From positions 7,905-26,293 of the forward strand of contig DKYL01000053.1 in NCBI GenBank assembly GCA_002493325.1: a DNA stretch of 18,389 nt. The letters are read 5' to 3'. A program made the position numbers and the translations under genes. Below, in pieces: positions 6,773-14,957 of this stretch; position 1 is the first letter of the stretch; every line of letters begins with the position of its first letter. The notes under the pieces were generated by a model that searched no databases, had not been told where the DNA came from, and saw only the letters and a program-made list of their open reading frames with translations. Origin of the DNA: Ruminococcaceae bacterium UBA7101 (GTDB lineage Bacteria; Bacillota; Clostridia; Oscillospirales; Acutalibacteraceae).

Positions 6773-6804
6773 AACCCCTTTGGATTTCTCCAAAGGGGTT
6801 TTTT
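6773..6804 (+). terminator. Terminator of the lipoprotein gene
   Basis: A perfect 11-bp stem AACCCCTTTGG/CCAAAGGGGTT (6773-6783 with 6790-6800) has a 6-base loop and is followed by four more T after the TT of the stem. It also lies 16 bases beyond the stop of the convergent SPFH gene. The minus strand lacks a U-tract there, so it works mainly for the plus strand. Confidence 0.88.
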
Positions 6805-6815
6805 GATTTATTGAA

Positions 6816-7739
6816 TTATTTCTTTGCTGTTTCAACAATTCCTTCTGCCAGTCCTGCAAGGCCCTGAATTTCAGACGGAATAATAATTTTTGTAGCCTGA
6901 CCGTCAGCAGCCTTTGCGAATGCTTCAAGTGCTTTCAGCTTAACAACAGCATCGTTTGCATCAGCCTCATTGAGGAGCTTGATTGCGTCAGCAGTAGCCT
7001 GCTGTACTTTGATGATAGCCTCAGCCTCACCCTCAGCCTCACGCACCTTGGCTTCCTTAACAGCCTCTGCGTGGAGGATAGCTGACTGCTTTTCAGCCTC
7101 AGCTTCAAGGATTTTAGATTCCTTATGACCCTCTGCAACAAGGATTCTTGACTGCTTTTCACCCTCTGCACGGAGGATAGACTCACGTCTTTCACGCTCT
7201 GCCTTCATCTGCTTTTCCATTGCGTCCTGAATTTCACGCGGCGGAATAATGTTTTTAAGCTCAACTCTGTTAACCTTAATACCCCACGGGTCAGTTGCCT
7301 CATCAAGAATTACTCTGATTTTAGCATTGATTGTGTCACGTGATGTGAGTGTTGAGTCAAGCTCAAGCTCACCGATGATGTTACGAAGTGTTGTTGCTGT
7401 AAGATTTTCAATAGCTGAAATCGGGCTTTCAACACCATAGGTATAAAGCTTAGGGTCTGTAATCTGATAGAATACAACGGTATCTATCTGCATTGTTACG
7501 TTATCCTTTGTGATAACAGGCTGTGGCTTGAAATCAACAACCTGCTCCTTAAGTGAAACGATTTTAGCAATCCTGTCAAAGAACGGGATTTTTACGTGCA
7601 GTCCTGTCTGCCAGGTTGCAAAGTATGTGCCGAGTCTTTCAATAACATAAGCCTTTGACTGCGGTACAACTCTGATGTTTGTTAAAACAAGTGCAATAAT
7701 TGCGATAGCAATAAGTGCTAAGATAATAAATAGTGCCAT
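6816..7739 (-). CDS. SPFH/Band 7 (stomatin-like, QmcA family) membrane protein
   Basis: This 307-aa protein has an N-terminal membrane anchor (residues 1-22). An SPFH domain follows (about 23-180) with VVPQSKAYVIERLGTY, the typical opening, and NRVELKNIIPP. A long Ala/Glu/Lys coiled coil (about 175-270) is built from repeats such as AEGEKQSRIL and AEAEKQSAIL. The C-terminus is short and Gly/Ala-rich. Such proteins oligomerise into membrane microdomain scaffolds and often associate with membrane proteases or NfeD partners. It lies directly downstream of nfeD (21-base gap), with AAGGAG before ATG 7739, so the two are cotranscribed. The exact client is unknown. No dedicated minus-strand terminator is obvious beyond the hairpin at 6773-6800. 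Confidence 0.93.
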   Translation of the reverse strand: MALFIILALIAIAIIALVLTNIRVVPQSKAYVIERLGTYFATWQTGLHVKIPFFDRIAKIVSLKEQVVDFKPQPVITKDNVTMQIDTVVFYQITDPKLYTYGVESPISAIENLTATTLRNIIGELELDSTLTSRDTINAKIRVILDEATDPWGIKVNRVELKNIIPPREIQDAMEKQMKAERERRESILRAEGEKQSRILVAEGHKESKILEAEAEKQSAILHAEAVKEAKVREAEGEAEAIIKVQQATADAIKLLNEADANDAVVKLKALEAFAKAADGQATKIIIPSEIQGLAGLAEGIVETAKK

Positions 7740-7760
7740 AAAATTTCTCCTTTTTCATTT

Positions 7761-8210
7761 TTAGCTTTTGTTTTTTACAATCAGCTTGACTCCGTCAATC
7801 CTTTCTATTATAACCTCACTGGATTTAGGTATCAGGCTGTTGTCTGATGTTCTTGCAGTCCAGATTTTACCGTCTGCCCTGACCTGACCTTTACCGTCGA
7901 TATTATTGATATCCTCGGTAACAATGCCGATCTGACCGATTACTCTGTCTGCGTTGGTGCACTGCCTTTTCGGGTGAATATATTTTTTAACAAGCGGTCT
8001 TGTGATAACAAGAGTCAAAGCACTAACCGCTATAAATATGATTAGCTGAGTAGGTATCCCTGCACCTAAAAGCGCTGCTATGAGCGAGGCAATTGAACCT
8101 ATCATAAACCATATTGAAACCAGTTGGGCAGTGATGGACTCGAGTACTCCAAAGCCCACAATAAGAACCGCCCACAATATATAAATTGTTGTCTGGGATA
8201 ATTCAACCAT
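7761..8210 (-). CDS. NfeD-like membrane protein, short form (NfeD1b type)
   Basis: The product is 149 aa. Two or three membrane spans (about 8-24, 27-48 and 53-70) precede a C-terminal OB-fold domain (about 85-147) with GQIGIVTED and GQVRADGKIWTAR, the usual NfeD pattern. The N-terminal ClpP-like protease domain of long NfeD proteins is absent, which is normal for this short class. These proteins partner with SPFH/stomatin proteins, and the SPFH gene is next in the unit. The frame is open for nine more codons, but ATG 8210 is chosen because AGGAGGTGA ends a few bases upstream of it. Confidence 0.9.
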   Translation of the reverse strand: MVELSQTTIYILWAVLIVGFGVLESITAQLVSIWFMIGSIASLIAALLGAGIPTQLIIFIAVSALTLVITRPLVKKYIHPKRQCTNADRVIGQIGIVTEDINNIDGKGQVRADGKIWTARTSDNSLIPKSSEVIIERIDGVKLIVKNKS

Positions 8211-8251
8211 TGAAATCACCTCCTGCTTTCTATTCACATTATATAATGCAT

Positions 8252-8310
8252 ATGCAAAATTTTTTGTTTTGCATTGACTGTATTATACCACATATTGTGC
8301 TAAAATTCAA
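8252..8310 (-). promoter_or_regulatory. Promoter and start-site hairpin of nfeD-SPFH
   Basis: On the minus strand TTGAAT (8310-8305) is followed by a 17-bp spacer and TATAAT (8287-8282), with TGG just before the -10 as an extended element. Transcription should begin near 8275. The new RNA would start with an 8-bp AT-rich hairpin ATGCAAAA/TTTTGCAT (8274-8267 with 8259-8252). The rest of 8211-8532 holds no gene: it carries this promoter, the hyp terminator (8407-8452) and AT-rich spacer. Confidence 0.72.
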
Positions 8311-8406
8311 TAAATTTAGCATATATGCACTTGAGATTTACAATCTGTTAATAATTGCCACAAGCTGTAGTATCTTGACAAATCTGATGTTATTCCTGTT
8401 GTATAT

Positions 8407-8452
8407 AAAAAATGGTACTGCGGGCGTTAAAAATTTATCCCACAGTACCATT
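8407..8452 (-). terminator. Terminator of the ech-hyp operon
   Basis: A 14-bp stem (8452-8439 with 8424-8411) is fully paired only as minus-strand RNA, where the one non-Watson-Crick position is a U-G pair; on the plus strand it would be a C-A mismatch. A run of U (complement of 8412-8407) follows. It starts about 80 bases after the hypE stop and precedes the separate nfeD promoter. Confidence 0.85.
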
Positions 8453-8532
8453 GTAGTTAATTTTAAGTGTTTTTATTCCGTATAAAATACGTTTTTTTTC
8501 TGTCATTTTTGTGATTATAGACCTATTTTTAA

Positions 8533-9513
8533 TCAGCAGATTCTCGGAAGTCCTTCGCCGTAAAGAACATTGACCCGCCTTTTGCCGCCTATGGGTGTTA
8601 TAAGGTCAACGCCCTCTCCGCTTTTTACTGTACCGATAATCTGTGCATTTTCACCGTATTCTGATTTTCTTATGATTTCAACAGCCTTTTGGGCATCCTT
8701 TTCAGGCACAACGGCAACCAGCTTGCCTTCATTGCCCATATGCATAATGTCAAGACCGAGGATTTTTGCAAATGCCTTAACCTCGCTGTCAACAGGGATA
8801 TTTTCCTCTTGAATTTCAATATTGACGTGGGATGCCTTGGCAAGCTCATTCAGAACTGTGCCCAGACCTCCACGGGTAACATCTCGCATACAATGCAGCT
8901 CAATGCCTGATTTAAGCATTTTTTCAACCATTTCAACAAGAGGCGCGTTGTCACTTTTTATATTATTTTCAATCCCCATTCTTGCGGAAAGAATGGCTGC
9001 GTGGTGGTCACCTGTGTTGCCGCTGATTATGACAGCATCACCTGTGCGGAGATTTGTGGATACAATGTCCGTGCTTTCCTTAACAAAGCCTACACCTGTG
9101 GTGTTAATATAAATACCGCCGCTGCCCTCAATAACCTTTGTGTCACCGCAGATAACAGTAACACCTGCCTCCTTTGCAGTTTCTGCCATTGATTTGACAA
9201 TCTGTTCAAGGAGGTCGCTGTCAGCACCCTCTTCAATAATAAAAGCAGATGTAATGTATTTTGGCTTGGCACCGCGCATTAATAGGTCATTAACTGTTCC
9301 GCACACAGAAAGCCTGCCGATGTCCCCGCCCTTGAAAATAACAGGTGTGACAACAAATGAGTCAGTGGTAACTGCAATTTTTGAGCTGCCGTCAACAACG
9401 GCACTGTCCTCCATCATATTCAGTATTGGGTTTGAAAAATGTCTGGCAAATACCTTGTCTATCAGTTCACTTGTGGATTTGCCGCCGCTGCCGTGAGCAA
9501 GTGTAATTTTCAT
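8533..9513 (-). CDS. hypE: Hydrogenase maturation protein HypE (carbamoyl dehydratase)
   Basis: HypE converts the carbamoyl group received from HypF into a thiocyanate on its C-terminal Cys, the source of the CN ligands of the [NiFe] site. The 326-aa product ends in PRIC, the invariant tail whose Cys326 carries the ligand. HGSGGK (7-12), MEDSAVVD and GDIGRLSVCGTVNDL are the ATP-binding and dimer motifs of the PurM-like fold. It is the last gene of the operon. ATG 9513 comes two bases after the hypD stop, with AGAGG upstream. The minus-strand terminator at 8407-8452 follows. Confidence 0.97.
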   Translation of the reverse strand: MKITLAHGSGGKSTSELIDKVFARHFSNPILNMMEDSAVVDGSSKIAVTTDSFVVTPVIFKGGDIGRLSVCGTVNDLLMRGAKPKYITSAFIIEEGADSDLLEQIVKSMAETAKEAGVTVICGDTKVIEGSGGIYINTTGVGFVKESTDIVSTNLRTGDAVIISGNTGDHHAAILSARMGIENNIKSDNAPLVEMVEKMLKSGIELHCMRDVTRGGLGTVLNELAKASHVNIEIQEENIPVDSEVKAFAKILGLDIMHMGNEGKLVAVVPEKDAQKAVEIIRKSEYGENAQIIGTVKSGEGVDLITPIGGKRRVNVLYGEGLPRIC

Positions 9514-9515
9514 AG

Positions 9516-10556
9516 TTAACCTCTGTTATTAATGTAATAGTGAAAGCAGGAGCCTTCGTTTGATACCATACAGGCACCCTGCGGATTTTCGGGTGTGCAT
9601 ACCTTTTTGAAAAGGGGACATTCGGTGGGCGAAACAAAGCCGGTTATCACCTCACCGCATCGGCATGCCTTGTTCTTTTTATTGTCCTCAGTCAGATTTT
9701 TACTGCCTGCATCAAATTTTTCATATTCCTTTTTCAGTGCCATACCTGAGCAGGGTATTTCACCGATACCGCGCCAGTAAGCATTGCAAGGCTCAAAGTA
9801 TTTATGAACAAGTGCCTTAGCCTTTGTATTTCCGTCATCGGTAACAGCAGATTTGTAAAGATTAAGCACCTTGCCTTGGTTGTTCAGTTTAACTAAGGCA
9901 TATATGGATGCCAAAAGCTCCTCGCCCTTAAATCCGCTGACAACAAAGGGGAGCTTGTATTTTTCTGCAAGGGGCTCAAATTCCTTTGCTCCTGTTATAA
10001 CGCTGACGTGACCGGGAGCAATAAAGCCGTCAATTTTACCACCCATTTCGCAAAGGCTTTCGATAGCCTTTGGCATTGTTTTAAGAGCGGTAAGCAGTTT
10101 TATATTATGAATATTTTCACTTATGATTTTATCAAGCAGCACAGCATAAATCGGTGTTGTGGTTTCAAATCCGACTGCTGCGAAGATAAATTCGGTTTCA
10201 GGTTCAGCCTTTGCAAGTTCAACGATTTCAAAGGGGGAGTAGACCATTTGGACTCTTCCGCCCTTTGACTTGATTTCCTGCAGGCTTGTGCTTGAAGAGG
10301 GAACACGGATTAAATCACCAAAGGTAACAATGCAGGTGTTCGGTGTTAAAGCAAGCTCGCAGAGTCTGTCAATATAGCCTGAGGCAGTAACACATACAGG
10401 ACAGCCCGGTCCGCTTATAAGCTTTATTTTATCACTGAGCAGAGATGGAATACCGTTTTCGCTGATAGCAGCAGTATGCGTGCCGCAGACCTCCATAAAG
10501 GAAAGCGGTTTTCCGTCATATTCATCCAGGTATTTCACTATATCCTTAATATCCAT
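9516..10556 (-). CDS. hypD: Hydrogenase maturation protein HypD (Fe(CN)2CO scaffold)
   Basis: HypD is the iron-sulfur scaffold that, with HypC, assembles the Fe(CN)2CO group. The 346-aa product has MEVCGTHT (21-28, Cys24) and GPGCPVC (49-55, Cys52 and Cys55), the conserved thiols for iron binding and redox. It also has GFETTTP, FIAPGHVSVITG and VSGFKGEELL. The C-terminal Cys-rich segment (about 295-341), with CRCGEVITGFVSPTECPLF and further Cys residues, binds the 4Fe-4S cluster. Its ATG overlaps the hypC stop by one base (TAATG), so translation of the two partners is probably coupled. Confidence 0.97.
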   Translation of the reverse strand: MDIKDIVKYLDEYDGKPLSFMEVCGTHTAAISENGIPSLLSDKIKLISGPGCPVCVTASGYIDRLCELALTPNTCIVTFGDLIRVPSSSTSLQEIKSKGGRVQMVYSPFEIVELAKAEPETEFIFAAVGFETTTPIYAVLLDKIISENIHNIKLLTALKTMPKAIESLCEMGGKIDGFIAPGHVSVITGAKEFEPLAEKYKLPFVVSGFKGEELLASIYALVKLNNQGKVLNLYKSAVTDDGNTKAKALVHKYFEPCNAYWRGIGEIPCSGMALKKEYEKFDAGSKNLTEDNKKNKACRCGEVITGFVSPTECPLFKKVCTPENPQGACMVSNEGSCFHYYINNRG

Positions 10557-10768
10557 TACAGCTCACCCAGCTCCTCAAACAGCTCAAGCATATTCCTTGC
10601 CTCATCCTCAGGCAATACCTGAATAATCAGTCCTGCGTGAACAAGTACATAGTCGCCGATTTTCACATCCACTATTCCTTTGCTGGCATTAACCTTGTTG
10701 CCGTTGTAGTCAATAACGGCAGTGTCACCATTTATTTGGGTAACCTTACCCGGTGCTGCAACGCACAT
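10556..10768 (-). CDS. hypC: Hydrogenase maturation chaperone HypC
   Basis: This 70-aa chaperone carries the iron intermediate between HypD and the hydrogenase large subunit. It begins MCVAAPGKV. The Cys right after Met is the essential iron-binding thiol, and this fixes the start. The start lies 16 codons inside the longest open frame and has GGAGGAAT just upstream. GDYVLVHAGLIIQVL includes the conserved His-Ala-Gly segment. The gene begins two bases after the hypF stop and overlaps hypD by one base. Its ribosome site is in the last codons of hypF. Confidence 0.95.
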   Translation of the reverse strand: MCVAAPGKVTQINGDTAVIDYNGNKVNASKGIVDVKIGDYVLVHAGLIIQVLPEDEARNMLELFEELGEL

Positions 10769-10770
10769 AT

Positions 10771-12846
10771 TTATTCCTCCAGACTTGCTATATAGGCTTG
10801 ACCGAGGGCAAGACATCCGTCACCGCAGGGTACAAGCTCATTTGTATAAACCTTATATCCGTTCTGCTCTAAAAGGCGAGTGGTGTTTTCCATTAATAAT
10901 CTGTTGTTGAATACACCGCCGCTCAGAGCAATTTGTTTTATTTTATATTCATTTGCAATGTTTAAAATCAGCTCGCTGAGCATTAAGTGAAAGCCGAGAG
11001 CAATACTTTCCGCTGAAGCCTCATTCTTTGCTTTTTTGATTTGCTCAAGAATTTCCTTAGGATTTAATGAAGGTGTTAATTTAAAGGCGCTCACAGCCTT
11101 TTTTGCACAGCTTTCGAGAGCAATGGCACATTCACCCTCGTAGCTGTTGTAATGCTTAATATCAAGCAAGGATGCCACGGCATCAAACAGTCTGCCCATA
11201 CTCGAGCTGTTAACAACATTAATATTATTTTCTATGGCTTTGTCAATCAGAGTATTGCCCCCAAGATAGCAGGCAAGAGCCAAGTCGGCATTTTTTGAAA
11301 TCTCATCAGAGCCGAGCATTTTTGTGTAATCGAGGTGTGCTTTTCTTTCAAAGCCTTTGCCGTTAAAAAGAAATACCTCGCTGCCCCATATCGCTCCGTC
11401 ATCACCATAGCCTGTGCCGTCAAAGGCAAAGCCTAAAACCTCGCCCTCAAGCTTATGCTCAGCTATAACTGACGCAATATGTGCCTTGTGGTGCTGTACC
11501 TTGATGTCGGCATTATATATGTTTGCAGAATAATAAGCAGGGTGCTTATCGCATACAACCTTGTCAATGCCAAAGCCGTGAAGAGCAGAAAATCGTCTTA
11601 TATTATCCTTATAACAATCAAATACGGCACTGTCCTCTAAATCACCAAAGTACTGGCTTAAAAATACATAGTTATCACGGTGAAAGCCGAATACTGATTT
11701 AAGGTCGCCGCCCATAAGCAGAGTGTCGCATTTTGCCTTTTTGCCGATGTCAATTGCAAGGGGAACATATCCTCTTGCACGTCTGATAAACTGTGCTTTT
11801 CCGTTGTTGACTGCAAGCACGCTGTCATCAAGAGGTGTCAGAATCTTTCTGTTATGTGAAAGAACAGGTACACCGAATTTTTTTATATCATTATCGTCAA
11901 TAATAATCGGCTCACCGCTGATGTTTGCACTGGTCATAACAAGGGGCGAAGCCTCGTCAAGCAGCATAATCTGAACAGGGTTACAGGGCAGAAATGCGCC
12001 GATGTAATCACTGTCCCCACATATACTATAATCGAAATCCTTGATTTTTTCAAGCAGAACAATGGGACGGGCAGGGGATAGGAGCAATTCTCTTTCTTTC
12101 TCATTGATTTTGCAGTATTCTTCAATGCTCTCAATACTGCTGAACATAACAGCAAAGGGCTTTGCTTCACGCCCCTTAAGCTCTCTGATTTTGTTGACGG
12201 CAGCAGGCTTGTCTGTTCTGCAGGCTAAATGATAACCGCCGATGTCTTTAATGGCAATAACCTCGCCGTTATTTAAATGTTTTACCGCATCATCAATGCG
12301 CATACTCAGTTCGGGTCCGCATTCCTTACAGGCAATGGTTTGAGCGTGGCAGCGTCTGTCATCGGCTGTGTTGTATTCGTCTTCACATTTGTCACACATT
12401 TCAAAGGGTGACATGGTTATATTTTCCCTGTCATAGGGCAGGGTGTTCATAATTGTATATCTTGGTCCGCAGTTGATACAGCTTATAAAAGGATGTCTGT
12501 ATCTGCGGTTATTTTCATCTTTAAGCTCCTTTTCACATTCCCTGCAGGTAGCAAGGTCAGGTGTGAGAAAAGGGGTGTTTTTATCAAAATCCGAATGTAC
12601 GATTTTAAATTCGTCAAATTTTATATCCTTAATTTCTTTACTTTCATAGTTTTTTATATCAAACAATACAGCAAGGCGTCGGACAAATTCGTCCAACGCC
12701 TTATTATCGCCGGTGATAATTAATTCAACATTACCACCCAAATTTTTAACCTGTCCCTTTACACCAAGGGCATTGGCAATACGCAGGGCAGTGGGTCTGA
12801 AACCGATACCCTGTACAATGCCTGAAAAGGTTAATACTTTCGTCAT
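10771..12846 (-). CDS. hypF: Carbamoyltransferase HypF
   Basis: HypF makes carbamoyl groups from carbamoyl phosphate and ATP and passes them to HypE. All domains are present. The N-terminal acylphosphatase carries GIVQGIGFRP (9-18). The zinc-finger pair uses Cys101, Cys104, Cys123 and Cys126, then Cys151, Cys154, Cys173 and Cys176. A YrdC-like domain (about 185-360) and a Kae1-like C-terminal domain follow, the latter with HHKAHIASV, FAFDGTGYGDDGAIWGSE and LSGGVFNNRLL. At 691 aa it is somewhat shorter than the roughly 750 aa of Escherichia coli HypF, with no motif missing. ATG 12846 lies five bases after the echF stop. The upstream ribosome site (AAAGGA) is modest, so coupling to echF is likely. 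Confidence 0.96.
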   Translation of the reverse strand: MTKVLTFSGIVQGIGFRPTALRIANALGVKGQVKNLGGNVELIITGDNKALDEFVRRLAVLFDIKNYESKEIKDIKFDEFKIVHSDFDKNTPFLTPDLATCRECEKELKDENNRRYRHPFISCINCGPRYTIMNTLPYDRENITMSPFEMCDKCEDEYNTADDRRCHAQTIACKECGPELSMRIDDAVKHLNNGEVIAIKDIGGYHLACRTDKPAAVNKIRELKGREAKPFAVMFSSIESIEEYCKINEKERELLLSPARPIVLLEKIKDFDYSICGDSDYIGAFLPCNPVQIMLLDEASPLVMTSANISGEPIIIDDNDIKKFGVPVLSHNRKILTPLDDSVLAVNNGKAQFIRRARGYVPLAIDIGKKAKCDTLLMGGDLKSVFGFHRDNYVFLSQYFGDLEDSAVFDCYKDNIRRFSALHGFGIDKVVCDKHPAYYSANIYNADIKVQHHKAHIASVIAEHKLEGEVLGFAFDGTGYGDDGAIWGSEVFLFNGKGFERKAHLDYTKMLGSDEISKNADLALACYLGGNTLIDKAIENNINVVNSSSMGRLFDAVASLLDIKHYNSYEGECAIALESCAKKAVSAFKLTPSLNPKEILEQIKKAKNEASAESIALGFHLMLSELILNIANEYKIKQIALSGGVFNNRLLMENTTRLLEQNGYKVYTNELVPCGDGCLALGQAYIASLEE

Positions 12847-12851
12847 AGGAA

Positions 12852-13472
12852 TTATTCCTTTGTCAGGGTTACAACACCCTTTTCACCGTCATCCTCTGTG
12901 AAGGACAGTGCCTTGAATTTTAAGCAAGCGTCAATGCAGGCCCCGCACTGAACACAGGCATCCCTGTCAATTGACCAGGTTTTTGCTTCTTTTCTGTCAA
13001 CAGTAATACATTCCTGCGGGCACTTTCTTGCACAGAGTCCGCAAAGAATACATTTTGATATATCATTTGTGATTTTACCTGTTGCAGGTGCAGCAGGTGT
13101 GTCATTGCTTTCCTCTGCCTGAACAGGCTCAGGGATAGGCTGGCTGTATGTATCAACCGTTTTTTCTGCTGACGGCTCCGTGTAGCCCTTAGCCATAGTT
13201 AAGCACTTTTTAGGGCAGGCATTCACACAAGCCTGACACTGCACACAGCCCATTCTTTCAATGGACCAGGTTTTTGCTGCTCTGTCAACCTTGATGGCAC
13301 CGCTCATACATTTGCGTGAGCAGATACCGCACATAATGCAGCTGTCAATATCAATTTCAACGTGACCTCTGCTTTTTTCAGGATATTCCTTAGGTACAGC
13401 AGGGTACTGAGAGGTAGCAGGCTTTGAAAATAAGTTCTTTAATGCAGTGATTGAAAAATCCATTATAGACAT
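12852..13472 (-). CDS. echF: EchF-like ferredoxin subunit, internally duplicated (four 4Fe-4S motifs)
   Basis: EchF is the electron-wire subunit that takes electrons from soluble ferredoxin and passes them to the hydrogenase small subunit. The 206-aa product has four CxxCxxCxxxC motifs at Cys45-55, Cys76-86, Cys141-151 and Cys173-183. Methanosarcina EchF is about 120 aa with two such motifs. The second half repeats the first: KTWSIERMGCVQCQACVNAC (67-86) against KTWSIDRDACVQCGACIDAC (164-183). A Pro/Ala/Glu-rich linker (about 95-135) joins the halves. In the last motif the Pro usually following the fourth Cys is replaced by Leu. ATG 13472 has AGGAGGT eight bases upstream, overlapping the echE stop codon. 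Confidence 0.9.
   Translation of the reverse strand: MSIMDFSITALKNLFSKPATSQYPAVPKEYPEKSRGHVEIDIDSCIMCGICSRKCMSGAIKVDRAAKTWSIERMGCVQCQACVNACPKKCLTMAKGYTEPSAEKTVDTYSQPIPEPVQAEESNDTPAAPATGKITNDISKCILCGLCARKCPQECITVDRKEAKTWSIDRDACVQCGACIDACLKFKALSFTEDDGEKGVVTLTKE
12915..13352 (-). repeat. Internal duplication within echF
   Basis: Residues 41-90 (13352-13203) and 137-186 (13064-12915) align with a 97-residue offset and the same order of two cluster motifs. At the DNA level both copies share almost exactly the stretch around gaccaggtttttgct (seen on the plus strand near 12972 and 13262). This suggests gene-internal duplication rather than fusion of two unrelated ferredoxins. Confidence 0.8.
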
Positions 13473-13485
13473 AATTTATTACCTC

Positions 13486-14565
13486 CTATCTTTCAGTACA
13501 GCTAATACAAGGGTCGATTGTAAGAATCTGAAGCGGCACATCAGCAAGCTCTGAGCCCGGCAGAATATGAATCAATGATTCAATATTTGTGAATGTGGGC
13601 GTGCGGACTCTGAATCTTTCAAGGAACTTTGTTCCGTTAGCCTTTGCATAATAGATTGCTTCGCCGCGTGGCTGCTCAGCTCTGACAAAGGCTTCACCGT
13701 TTGGATTACCCTTAACCTGTGTGGCAATATCACCCTGTGGGATTTTATCAACAAGCTGCTTGATGATATGAATGGACTGGAACAGCTCGGCGATACGAAC
13801 TGCACATCTGCCATAGCCGTCACATTCATTAGATGTGATAATATCAAAATCAATGTTGCCGTATGCTTCATAGCCTGTTTTACGTATATCAATTTCAATT
13901 CCCGATGCTCTTGCCATAGGACCTACGGCACCAAGACGGATAGCATCCTCTTTTGTAAGAATACCTACACCCTTTAATCTTGAGCAAACGGTGTAATCAG
14001 TAAGGAATGTTTTTGTAAGTCTTTTAAGGTCATTTTCCATACCGCTGAAAATGTCAACAAAGTTTTTCAGCATGGATGAATCCATATCTCTGAGAACACC
14101 GCCGATTTTGTTGACGGAGAAAATAACTCTTCCGCCTGTGGATGCTTCAAACATATCAAGCACCTTTTCTCTCATTCTCCAGCACTGCATAAAGAGTGCG
14201 TCAAAGCCGAAGGCATCGGCAAGCAGACCCAGCCAGAGCAGGTGAGAGTGAATACGGCTCATTTCACCCCAGATGGTACGGAGAAATTTACCTCTTTCAG
14301 GTACTTCGGCACCGAATATTTTTTCAATGGATTCGCAGTAGCACATTCCGTGTTTGAAGGAACAGATACCGCAGATTCTTTCAATAACATACTGATAATC
14401 ATTGAAATCTCTTTTATCAGCTAAGTTTTCAAGACCTCTGTGAACAAATCCGATGGAAGGGATTGCCTCAACAACCTTTTCATCCTCAAGGACCAAATCA
14501 AGGTGAATTGGCTCGGGAAGTACGGGATGCTGAGGACCGAAAGGAACGATTGATCTTTCACCCAT
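13486..14565 (-). CDS. echE: Ech hydrogenase catalytic large subunit (group 4 [NiFe])
   Basis: This subunit holds the [NiFe] active site that evolves or oxidises H2. The 359-aa product has the N-terminal metal motif RICGICS (63-69, Cys65 and Cys68) and the C-terminal motif DPCISC (351-356, Cys353 and Cys356). The protein ends three residues later in TER. There is thus no C-terminal peptide for an endopeptidase to remove, as reported for EchE and CooH relatives. FVHRGLENLADKRDFNDYQY is typical of the NuoD-related large subunits. It overlaps echD by one base (TAATG). The closest family is energy-converting Ech; the subgroup is inferred from gene order. Confidence 0.96.
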   Translation of the reverse strand: MGERSIVPFGPQHPVLPEPIHLDLVLEDEKVVEAIPSIGFVHRGLENLADKRDFNDYQYVIERICGICSFKHGMCYCESIEKIFGAEVPERGKFLRTIWGEMSRIHSHLLWLGLLADAFGFDALFMQCWRMREKVLDMFEASTGGRVIFSVNKIGGVLRDMDSSMLKNFVDIFSGMENDLKRLTKTFLTDYTVCSRLKGVGILTKEDAIRLGAVGPMARASGIEIDIRKTGYEAYGNIDFDIITSNECDGYGRCAVRIAELFQSIHIIKQLVDKIPQGDIATQVKGNPNGEAFVRAEQPRGEAIYYAKANGTKFLERFRVRTPTFTNIESLIHILPGSELADVPLQILTIDPCISCTER

Positions 14566-14957
14566 TAGTCTTGTACCTCCTCATTCTTTTTTACTACCTT
14601 AACTGCATCCTTAACTTCCTTTTTAAAAGGTGTTTTTACTGCAATTCTGTAAAGCTTATCCTGGTAGTCGGGATTTATGGATTTAATCTGAACACCGAAA
14701 AGCTCCTTCATTTCATTCTCAAACAGCATTGCTGAAGGGAAGAAGTCGGATATGGTATTGATTTCAGATTCAATCGGAACGATTATTTTATAATTTTCAA
14801 ATGTATAATCAAGTGCAAATGAGTAGATGACCTCATTATAACCCTCAAAGGCTGTGGCACAAATCTGTGCCAGACGGTAGCCTGAGCGCTGCCTTTCAAG
14901 AGCAATTTTATAAAGAGTTTCAATATCTACTGTTTCAAGTGTATATGCTTCGCTCAT
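14565..14957 (-). CDS. echD: Ech hydrogenase subunit D (NuoC-like)
   Basis: This 130-aa soluble subunit is related to the 30-kDa NuoC subunit of complex I. It bridges the large and small subunits and has no cofactor. The most recognisable segment is SAMLFENEMKELFGV (75-89), which corresponds to the conserved Glu-rich/LFG motif of NuoC. The C-terminus is highly charged. It has an AAGGAGGG site inside the end of echC and overlaps both neighbours by one base (TAATG at each end), pointing to coupled translation. The gene order echC-D-E supports the call more than the weak sequence signature does. Confidence 0.88.
   Translation of the reverse strand: MSEAYTLETVDIETLYKIALERQRSGYRLAQICATAFEGYNEVIYSFALDYTFENYKIIVPIESEINTISDFFPSAMLFENEMKELFGVQIKSINPDYQDKLYRIAVKTPFKKEVKDAVKVVKKNEEVQD

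Noticed and set aside
7000..7210. Repetitive DNA inside the SPFH gene
   Set aside because: The repeats encode the regular AEGEKQS-type coiled coil and are explained by the protein. They are not a separate repeat element.
8479..8499. Hairpin CGTAT-AAA-ATACG followed by eight T on the plus strand
   Set aside because: It would terminate a plus-strand transcript, but no plus-strand gene precedes it. The stem is only 5 bp, and the minus-strand hyp terminator nearby is far better.
10769..10816. Longer N-terminus of HypC
   Set aside because: The family requires Met-Cys at the start for function, and the ribosome site GGAGGAAT lies right before ATG 10768. The extension would only overlap hypF.
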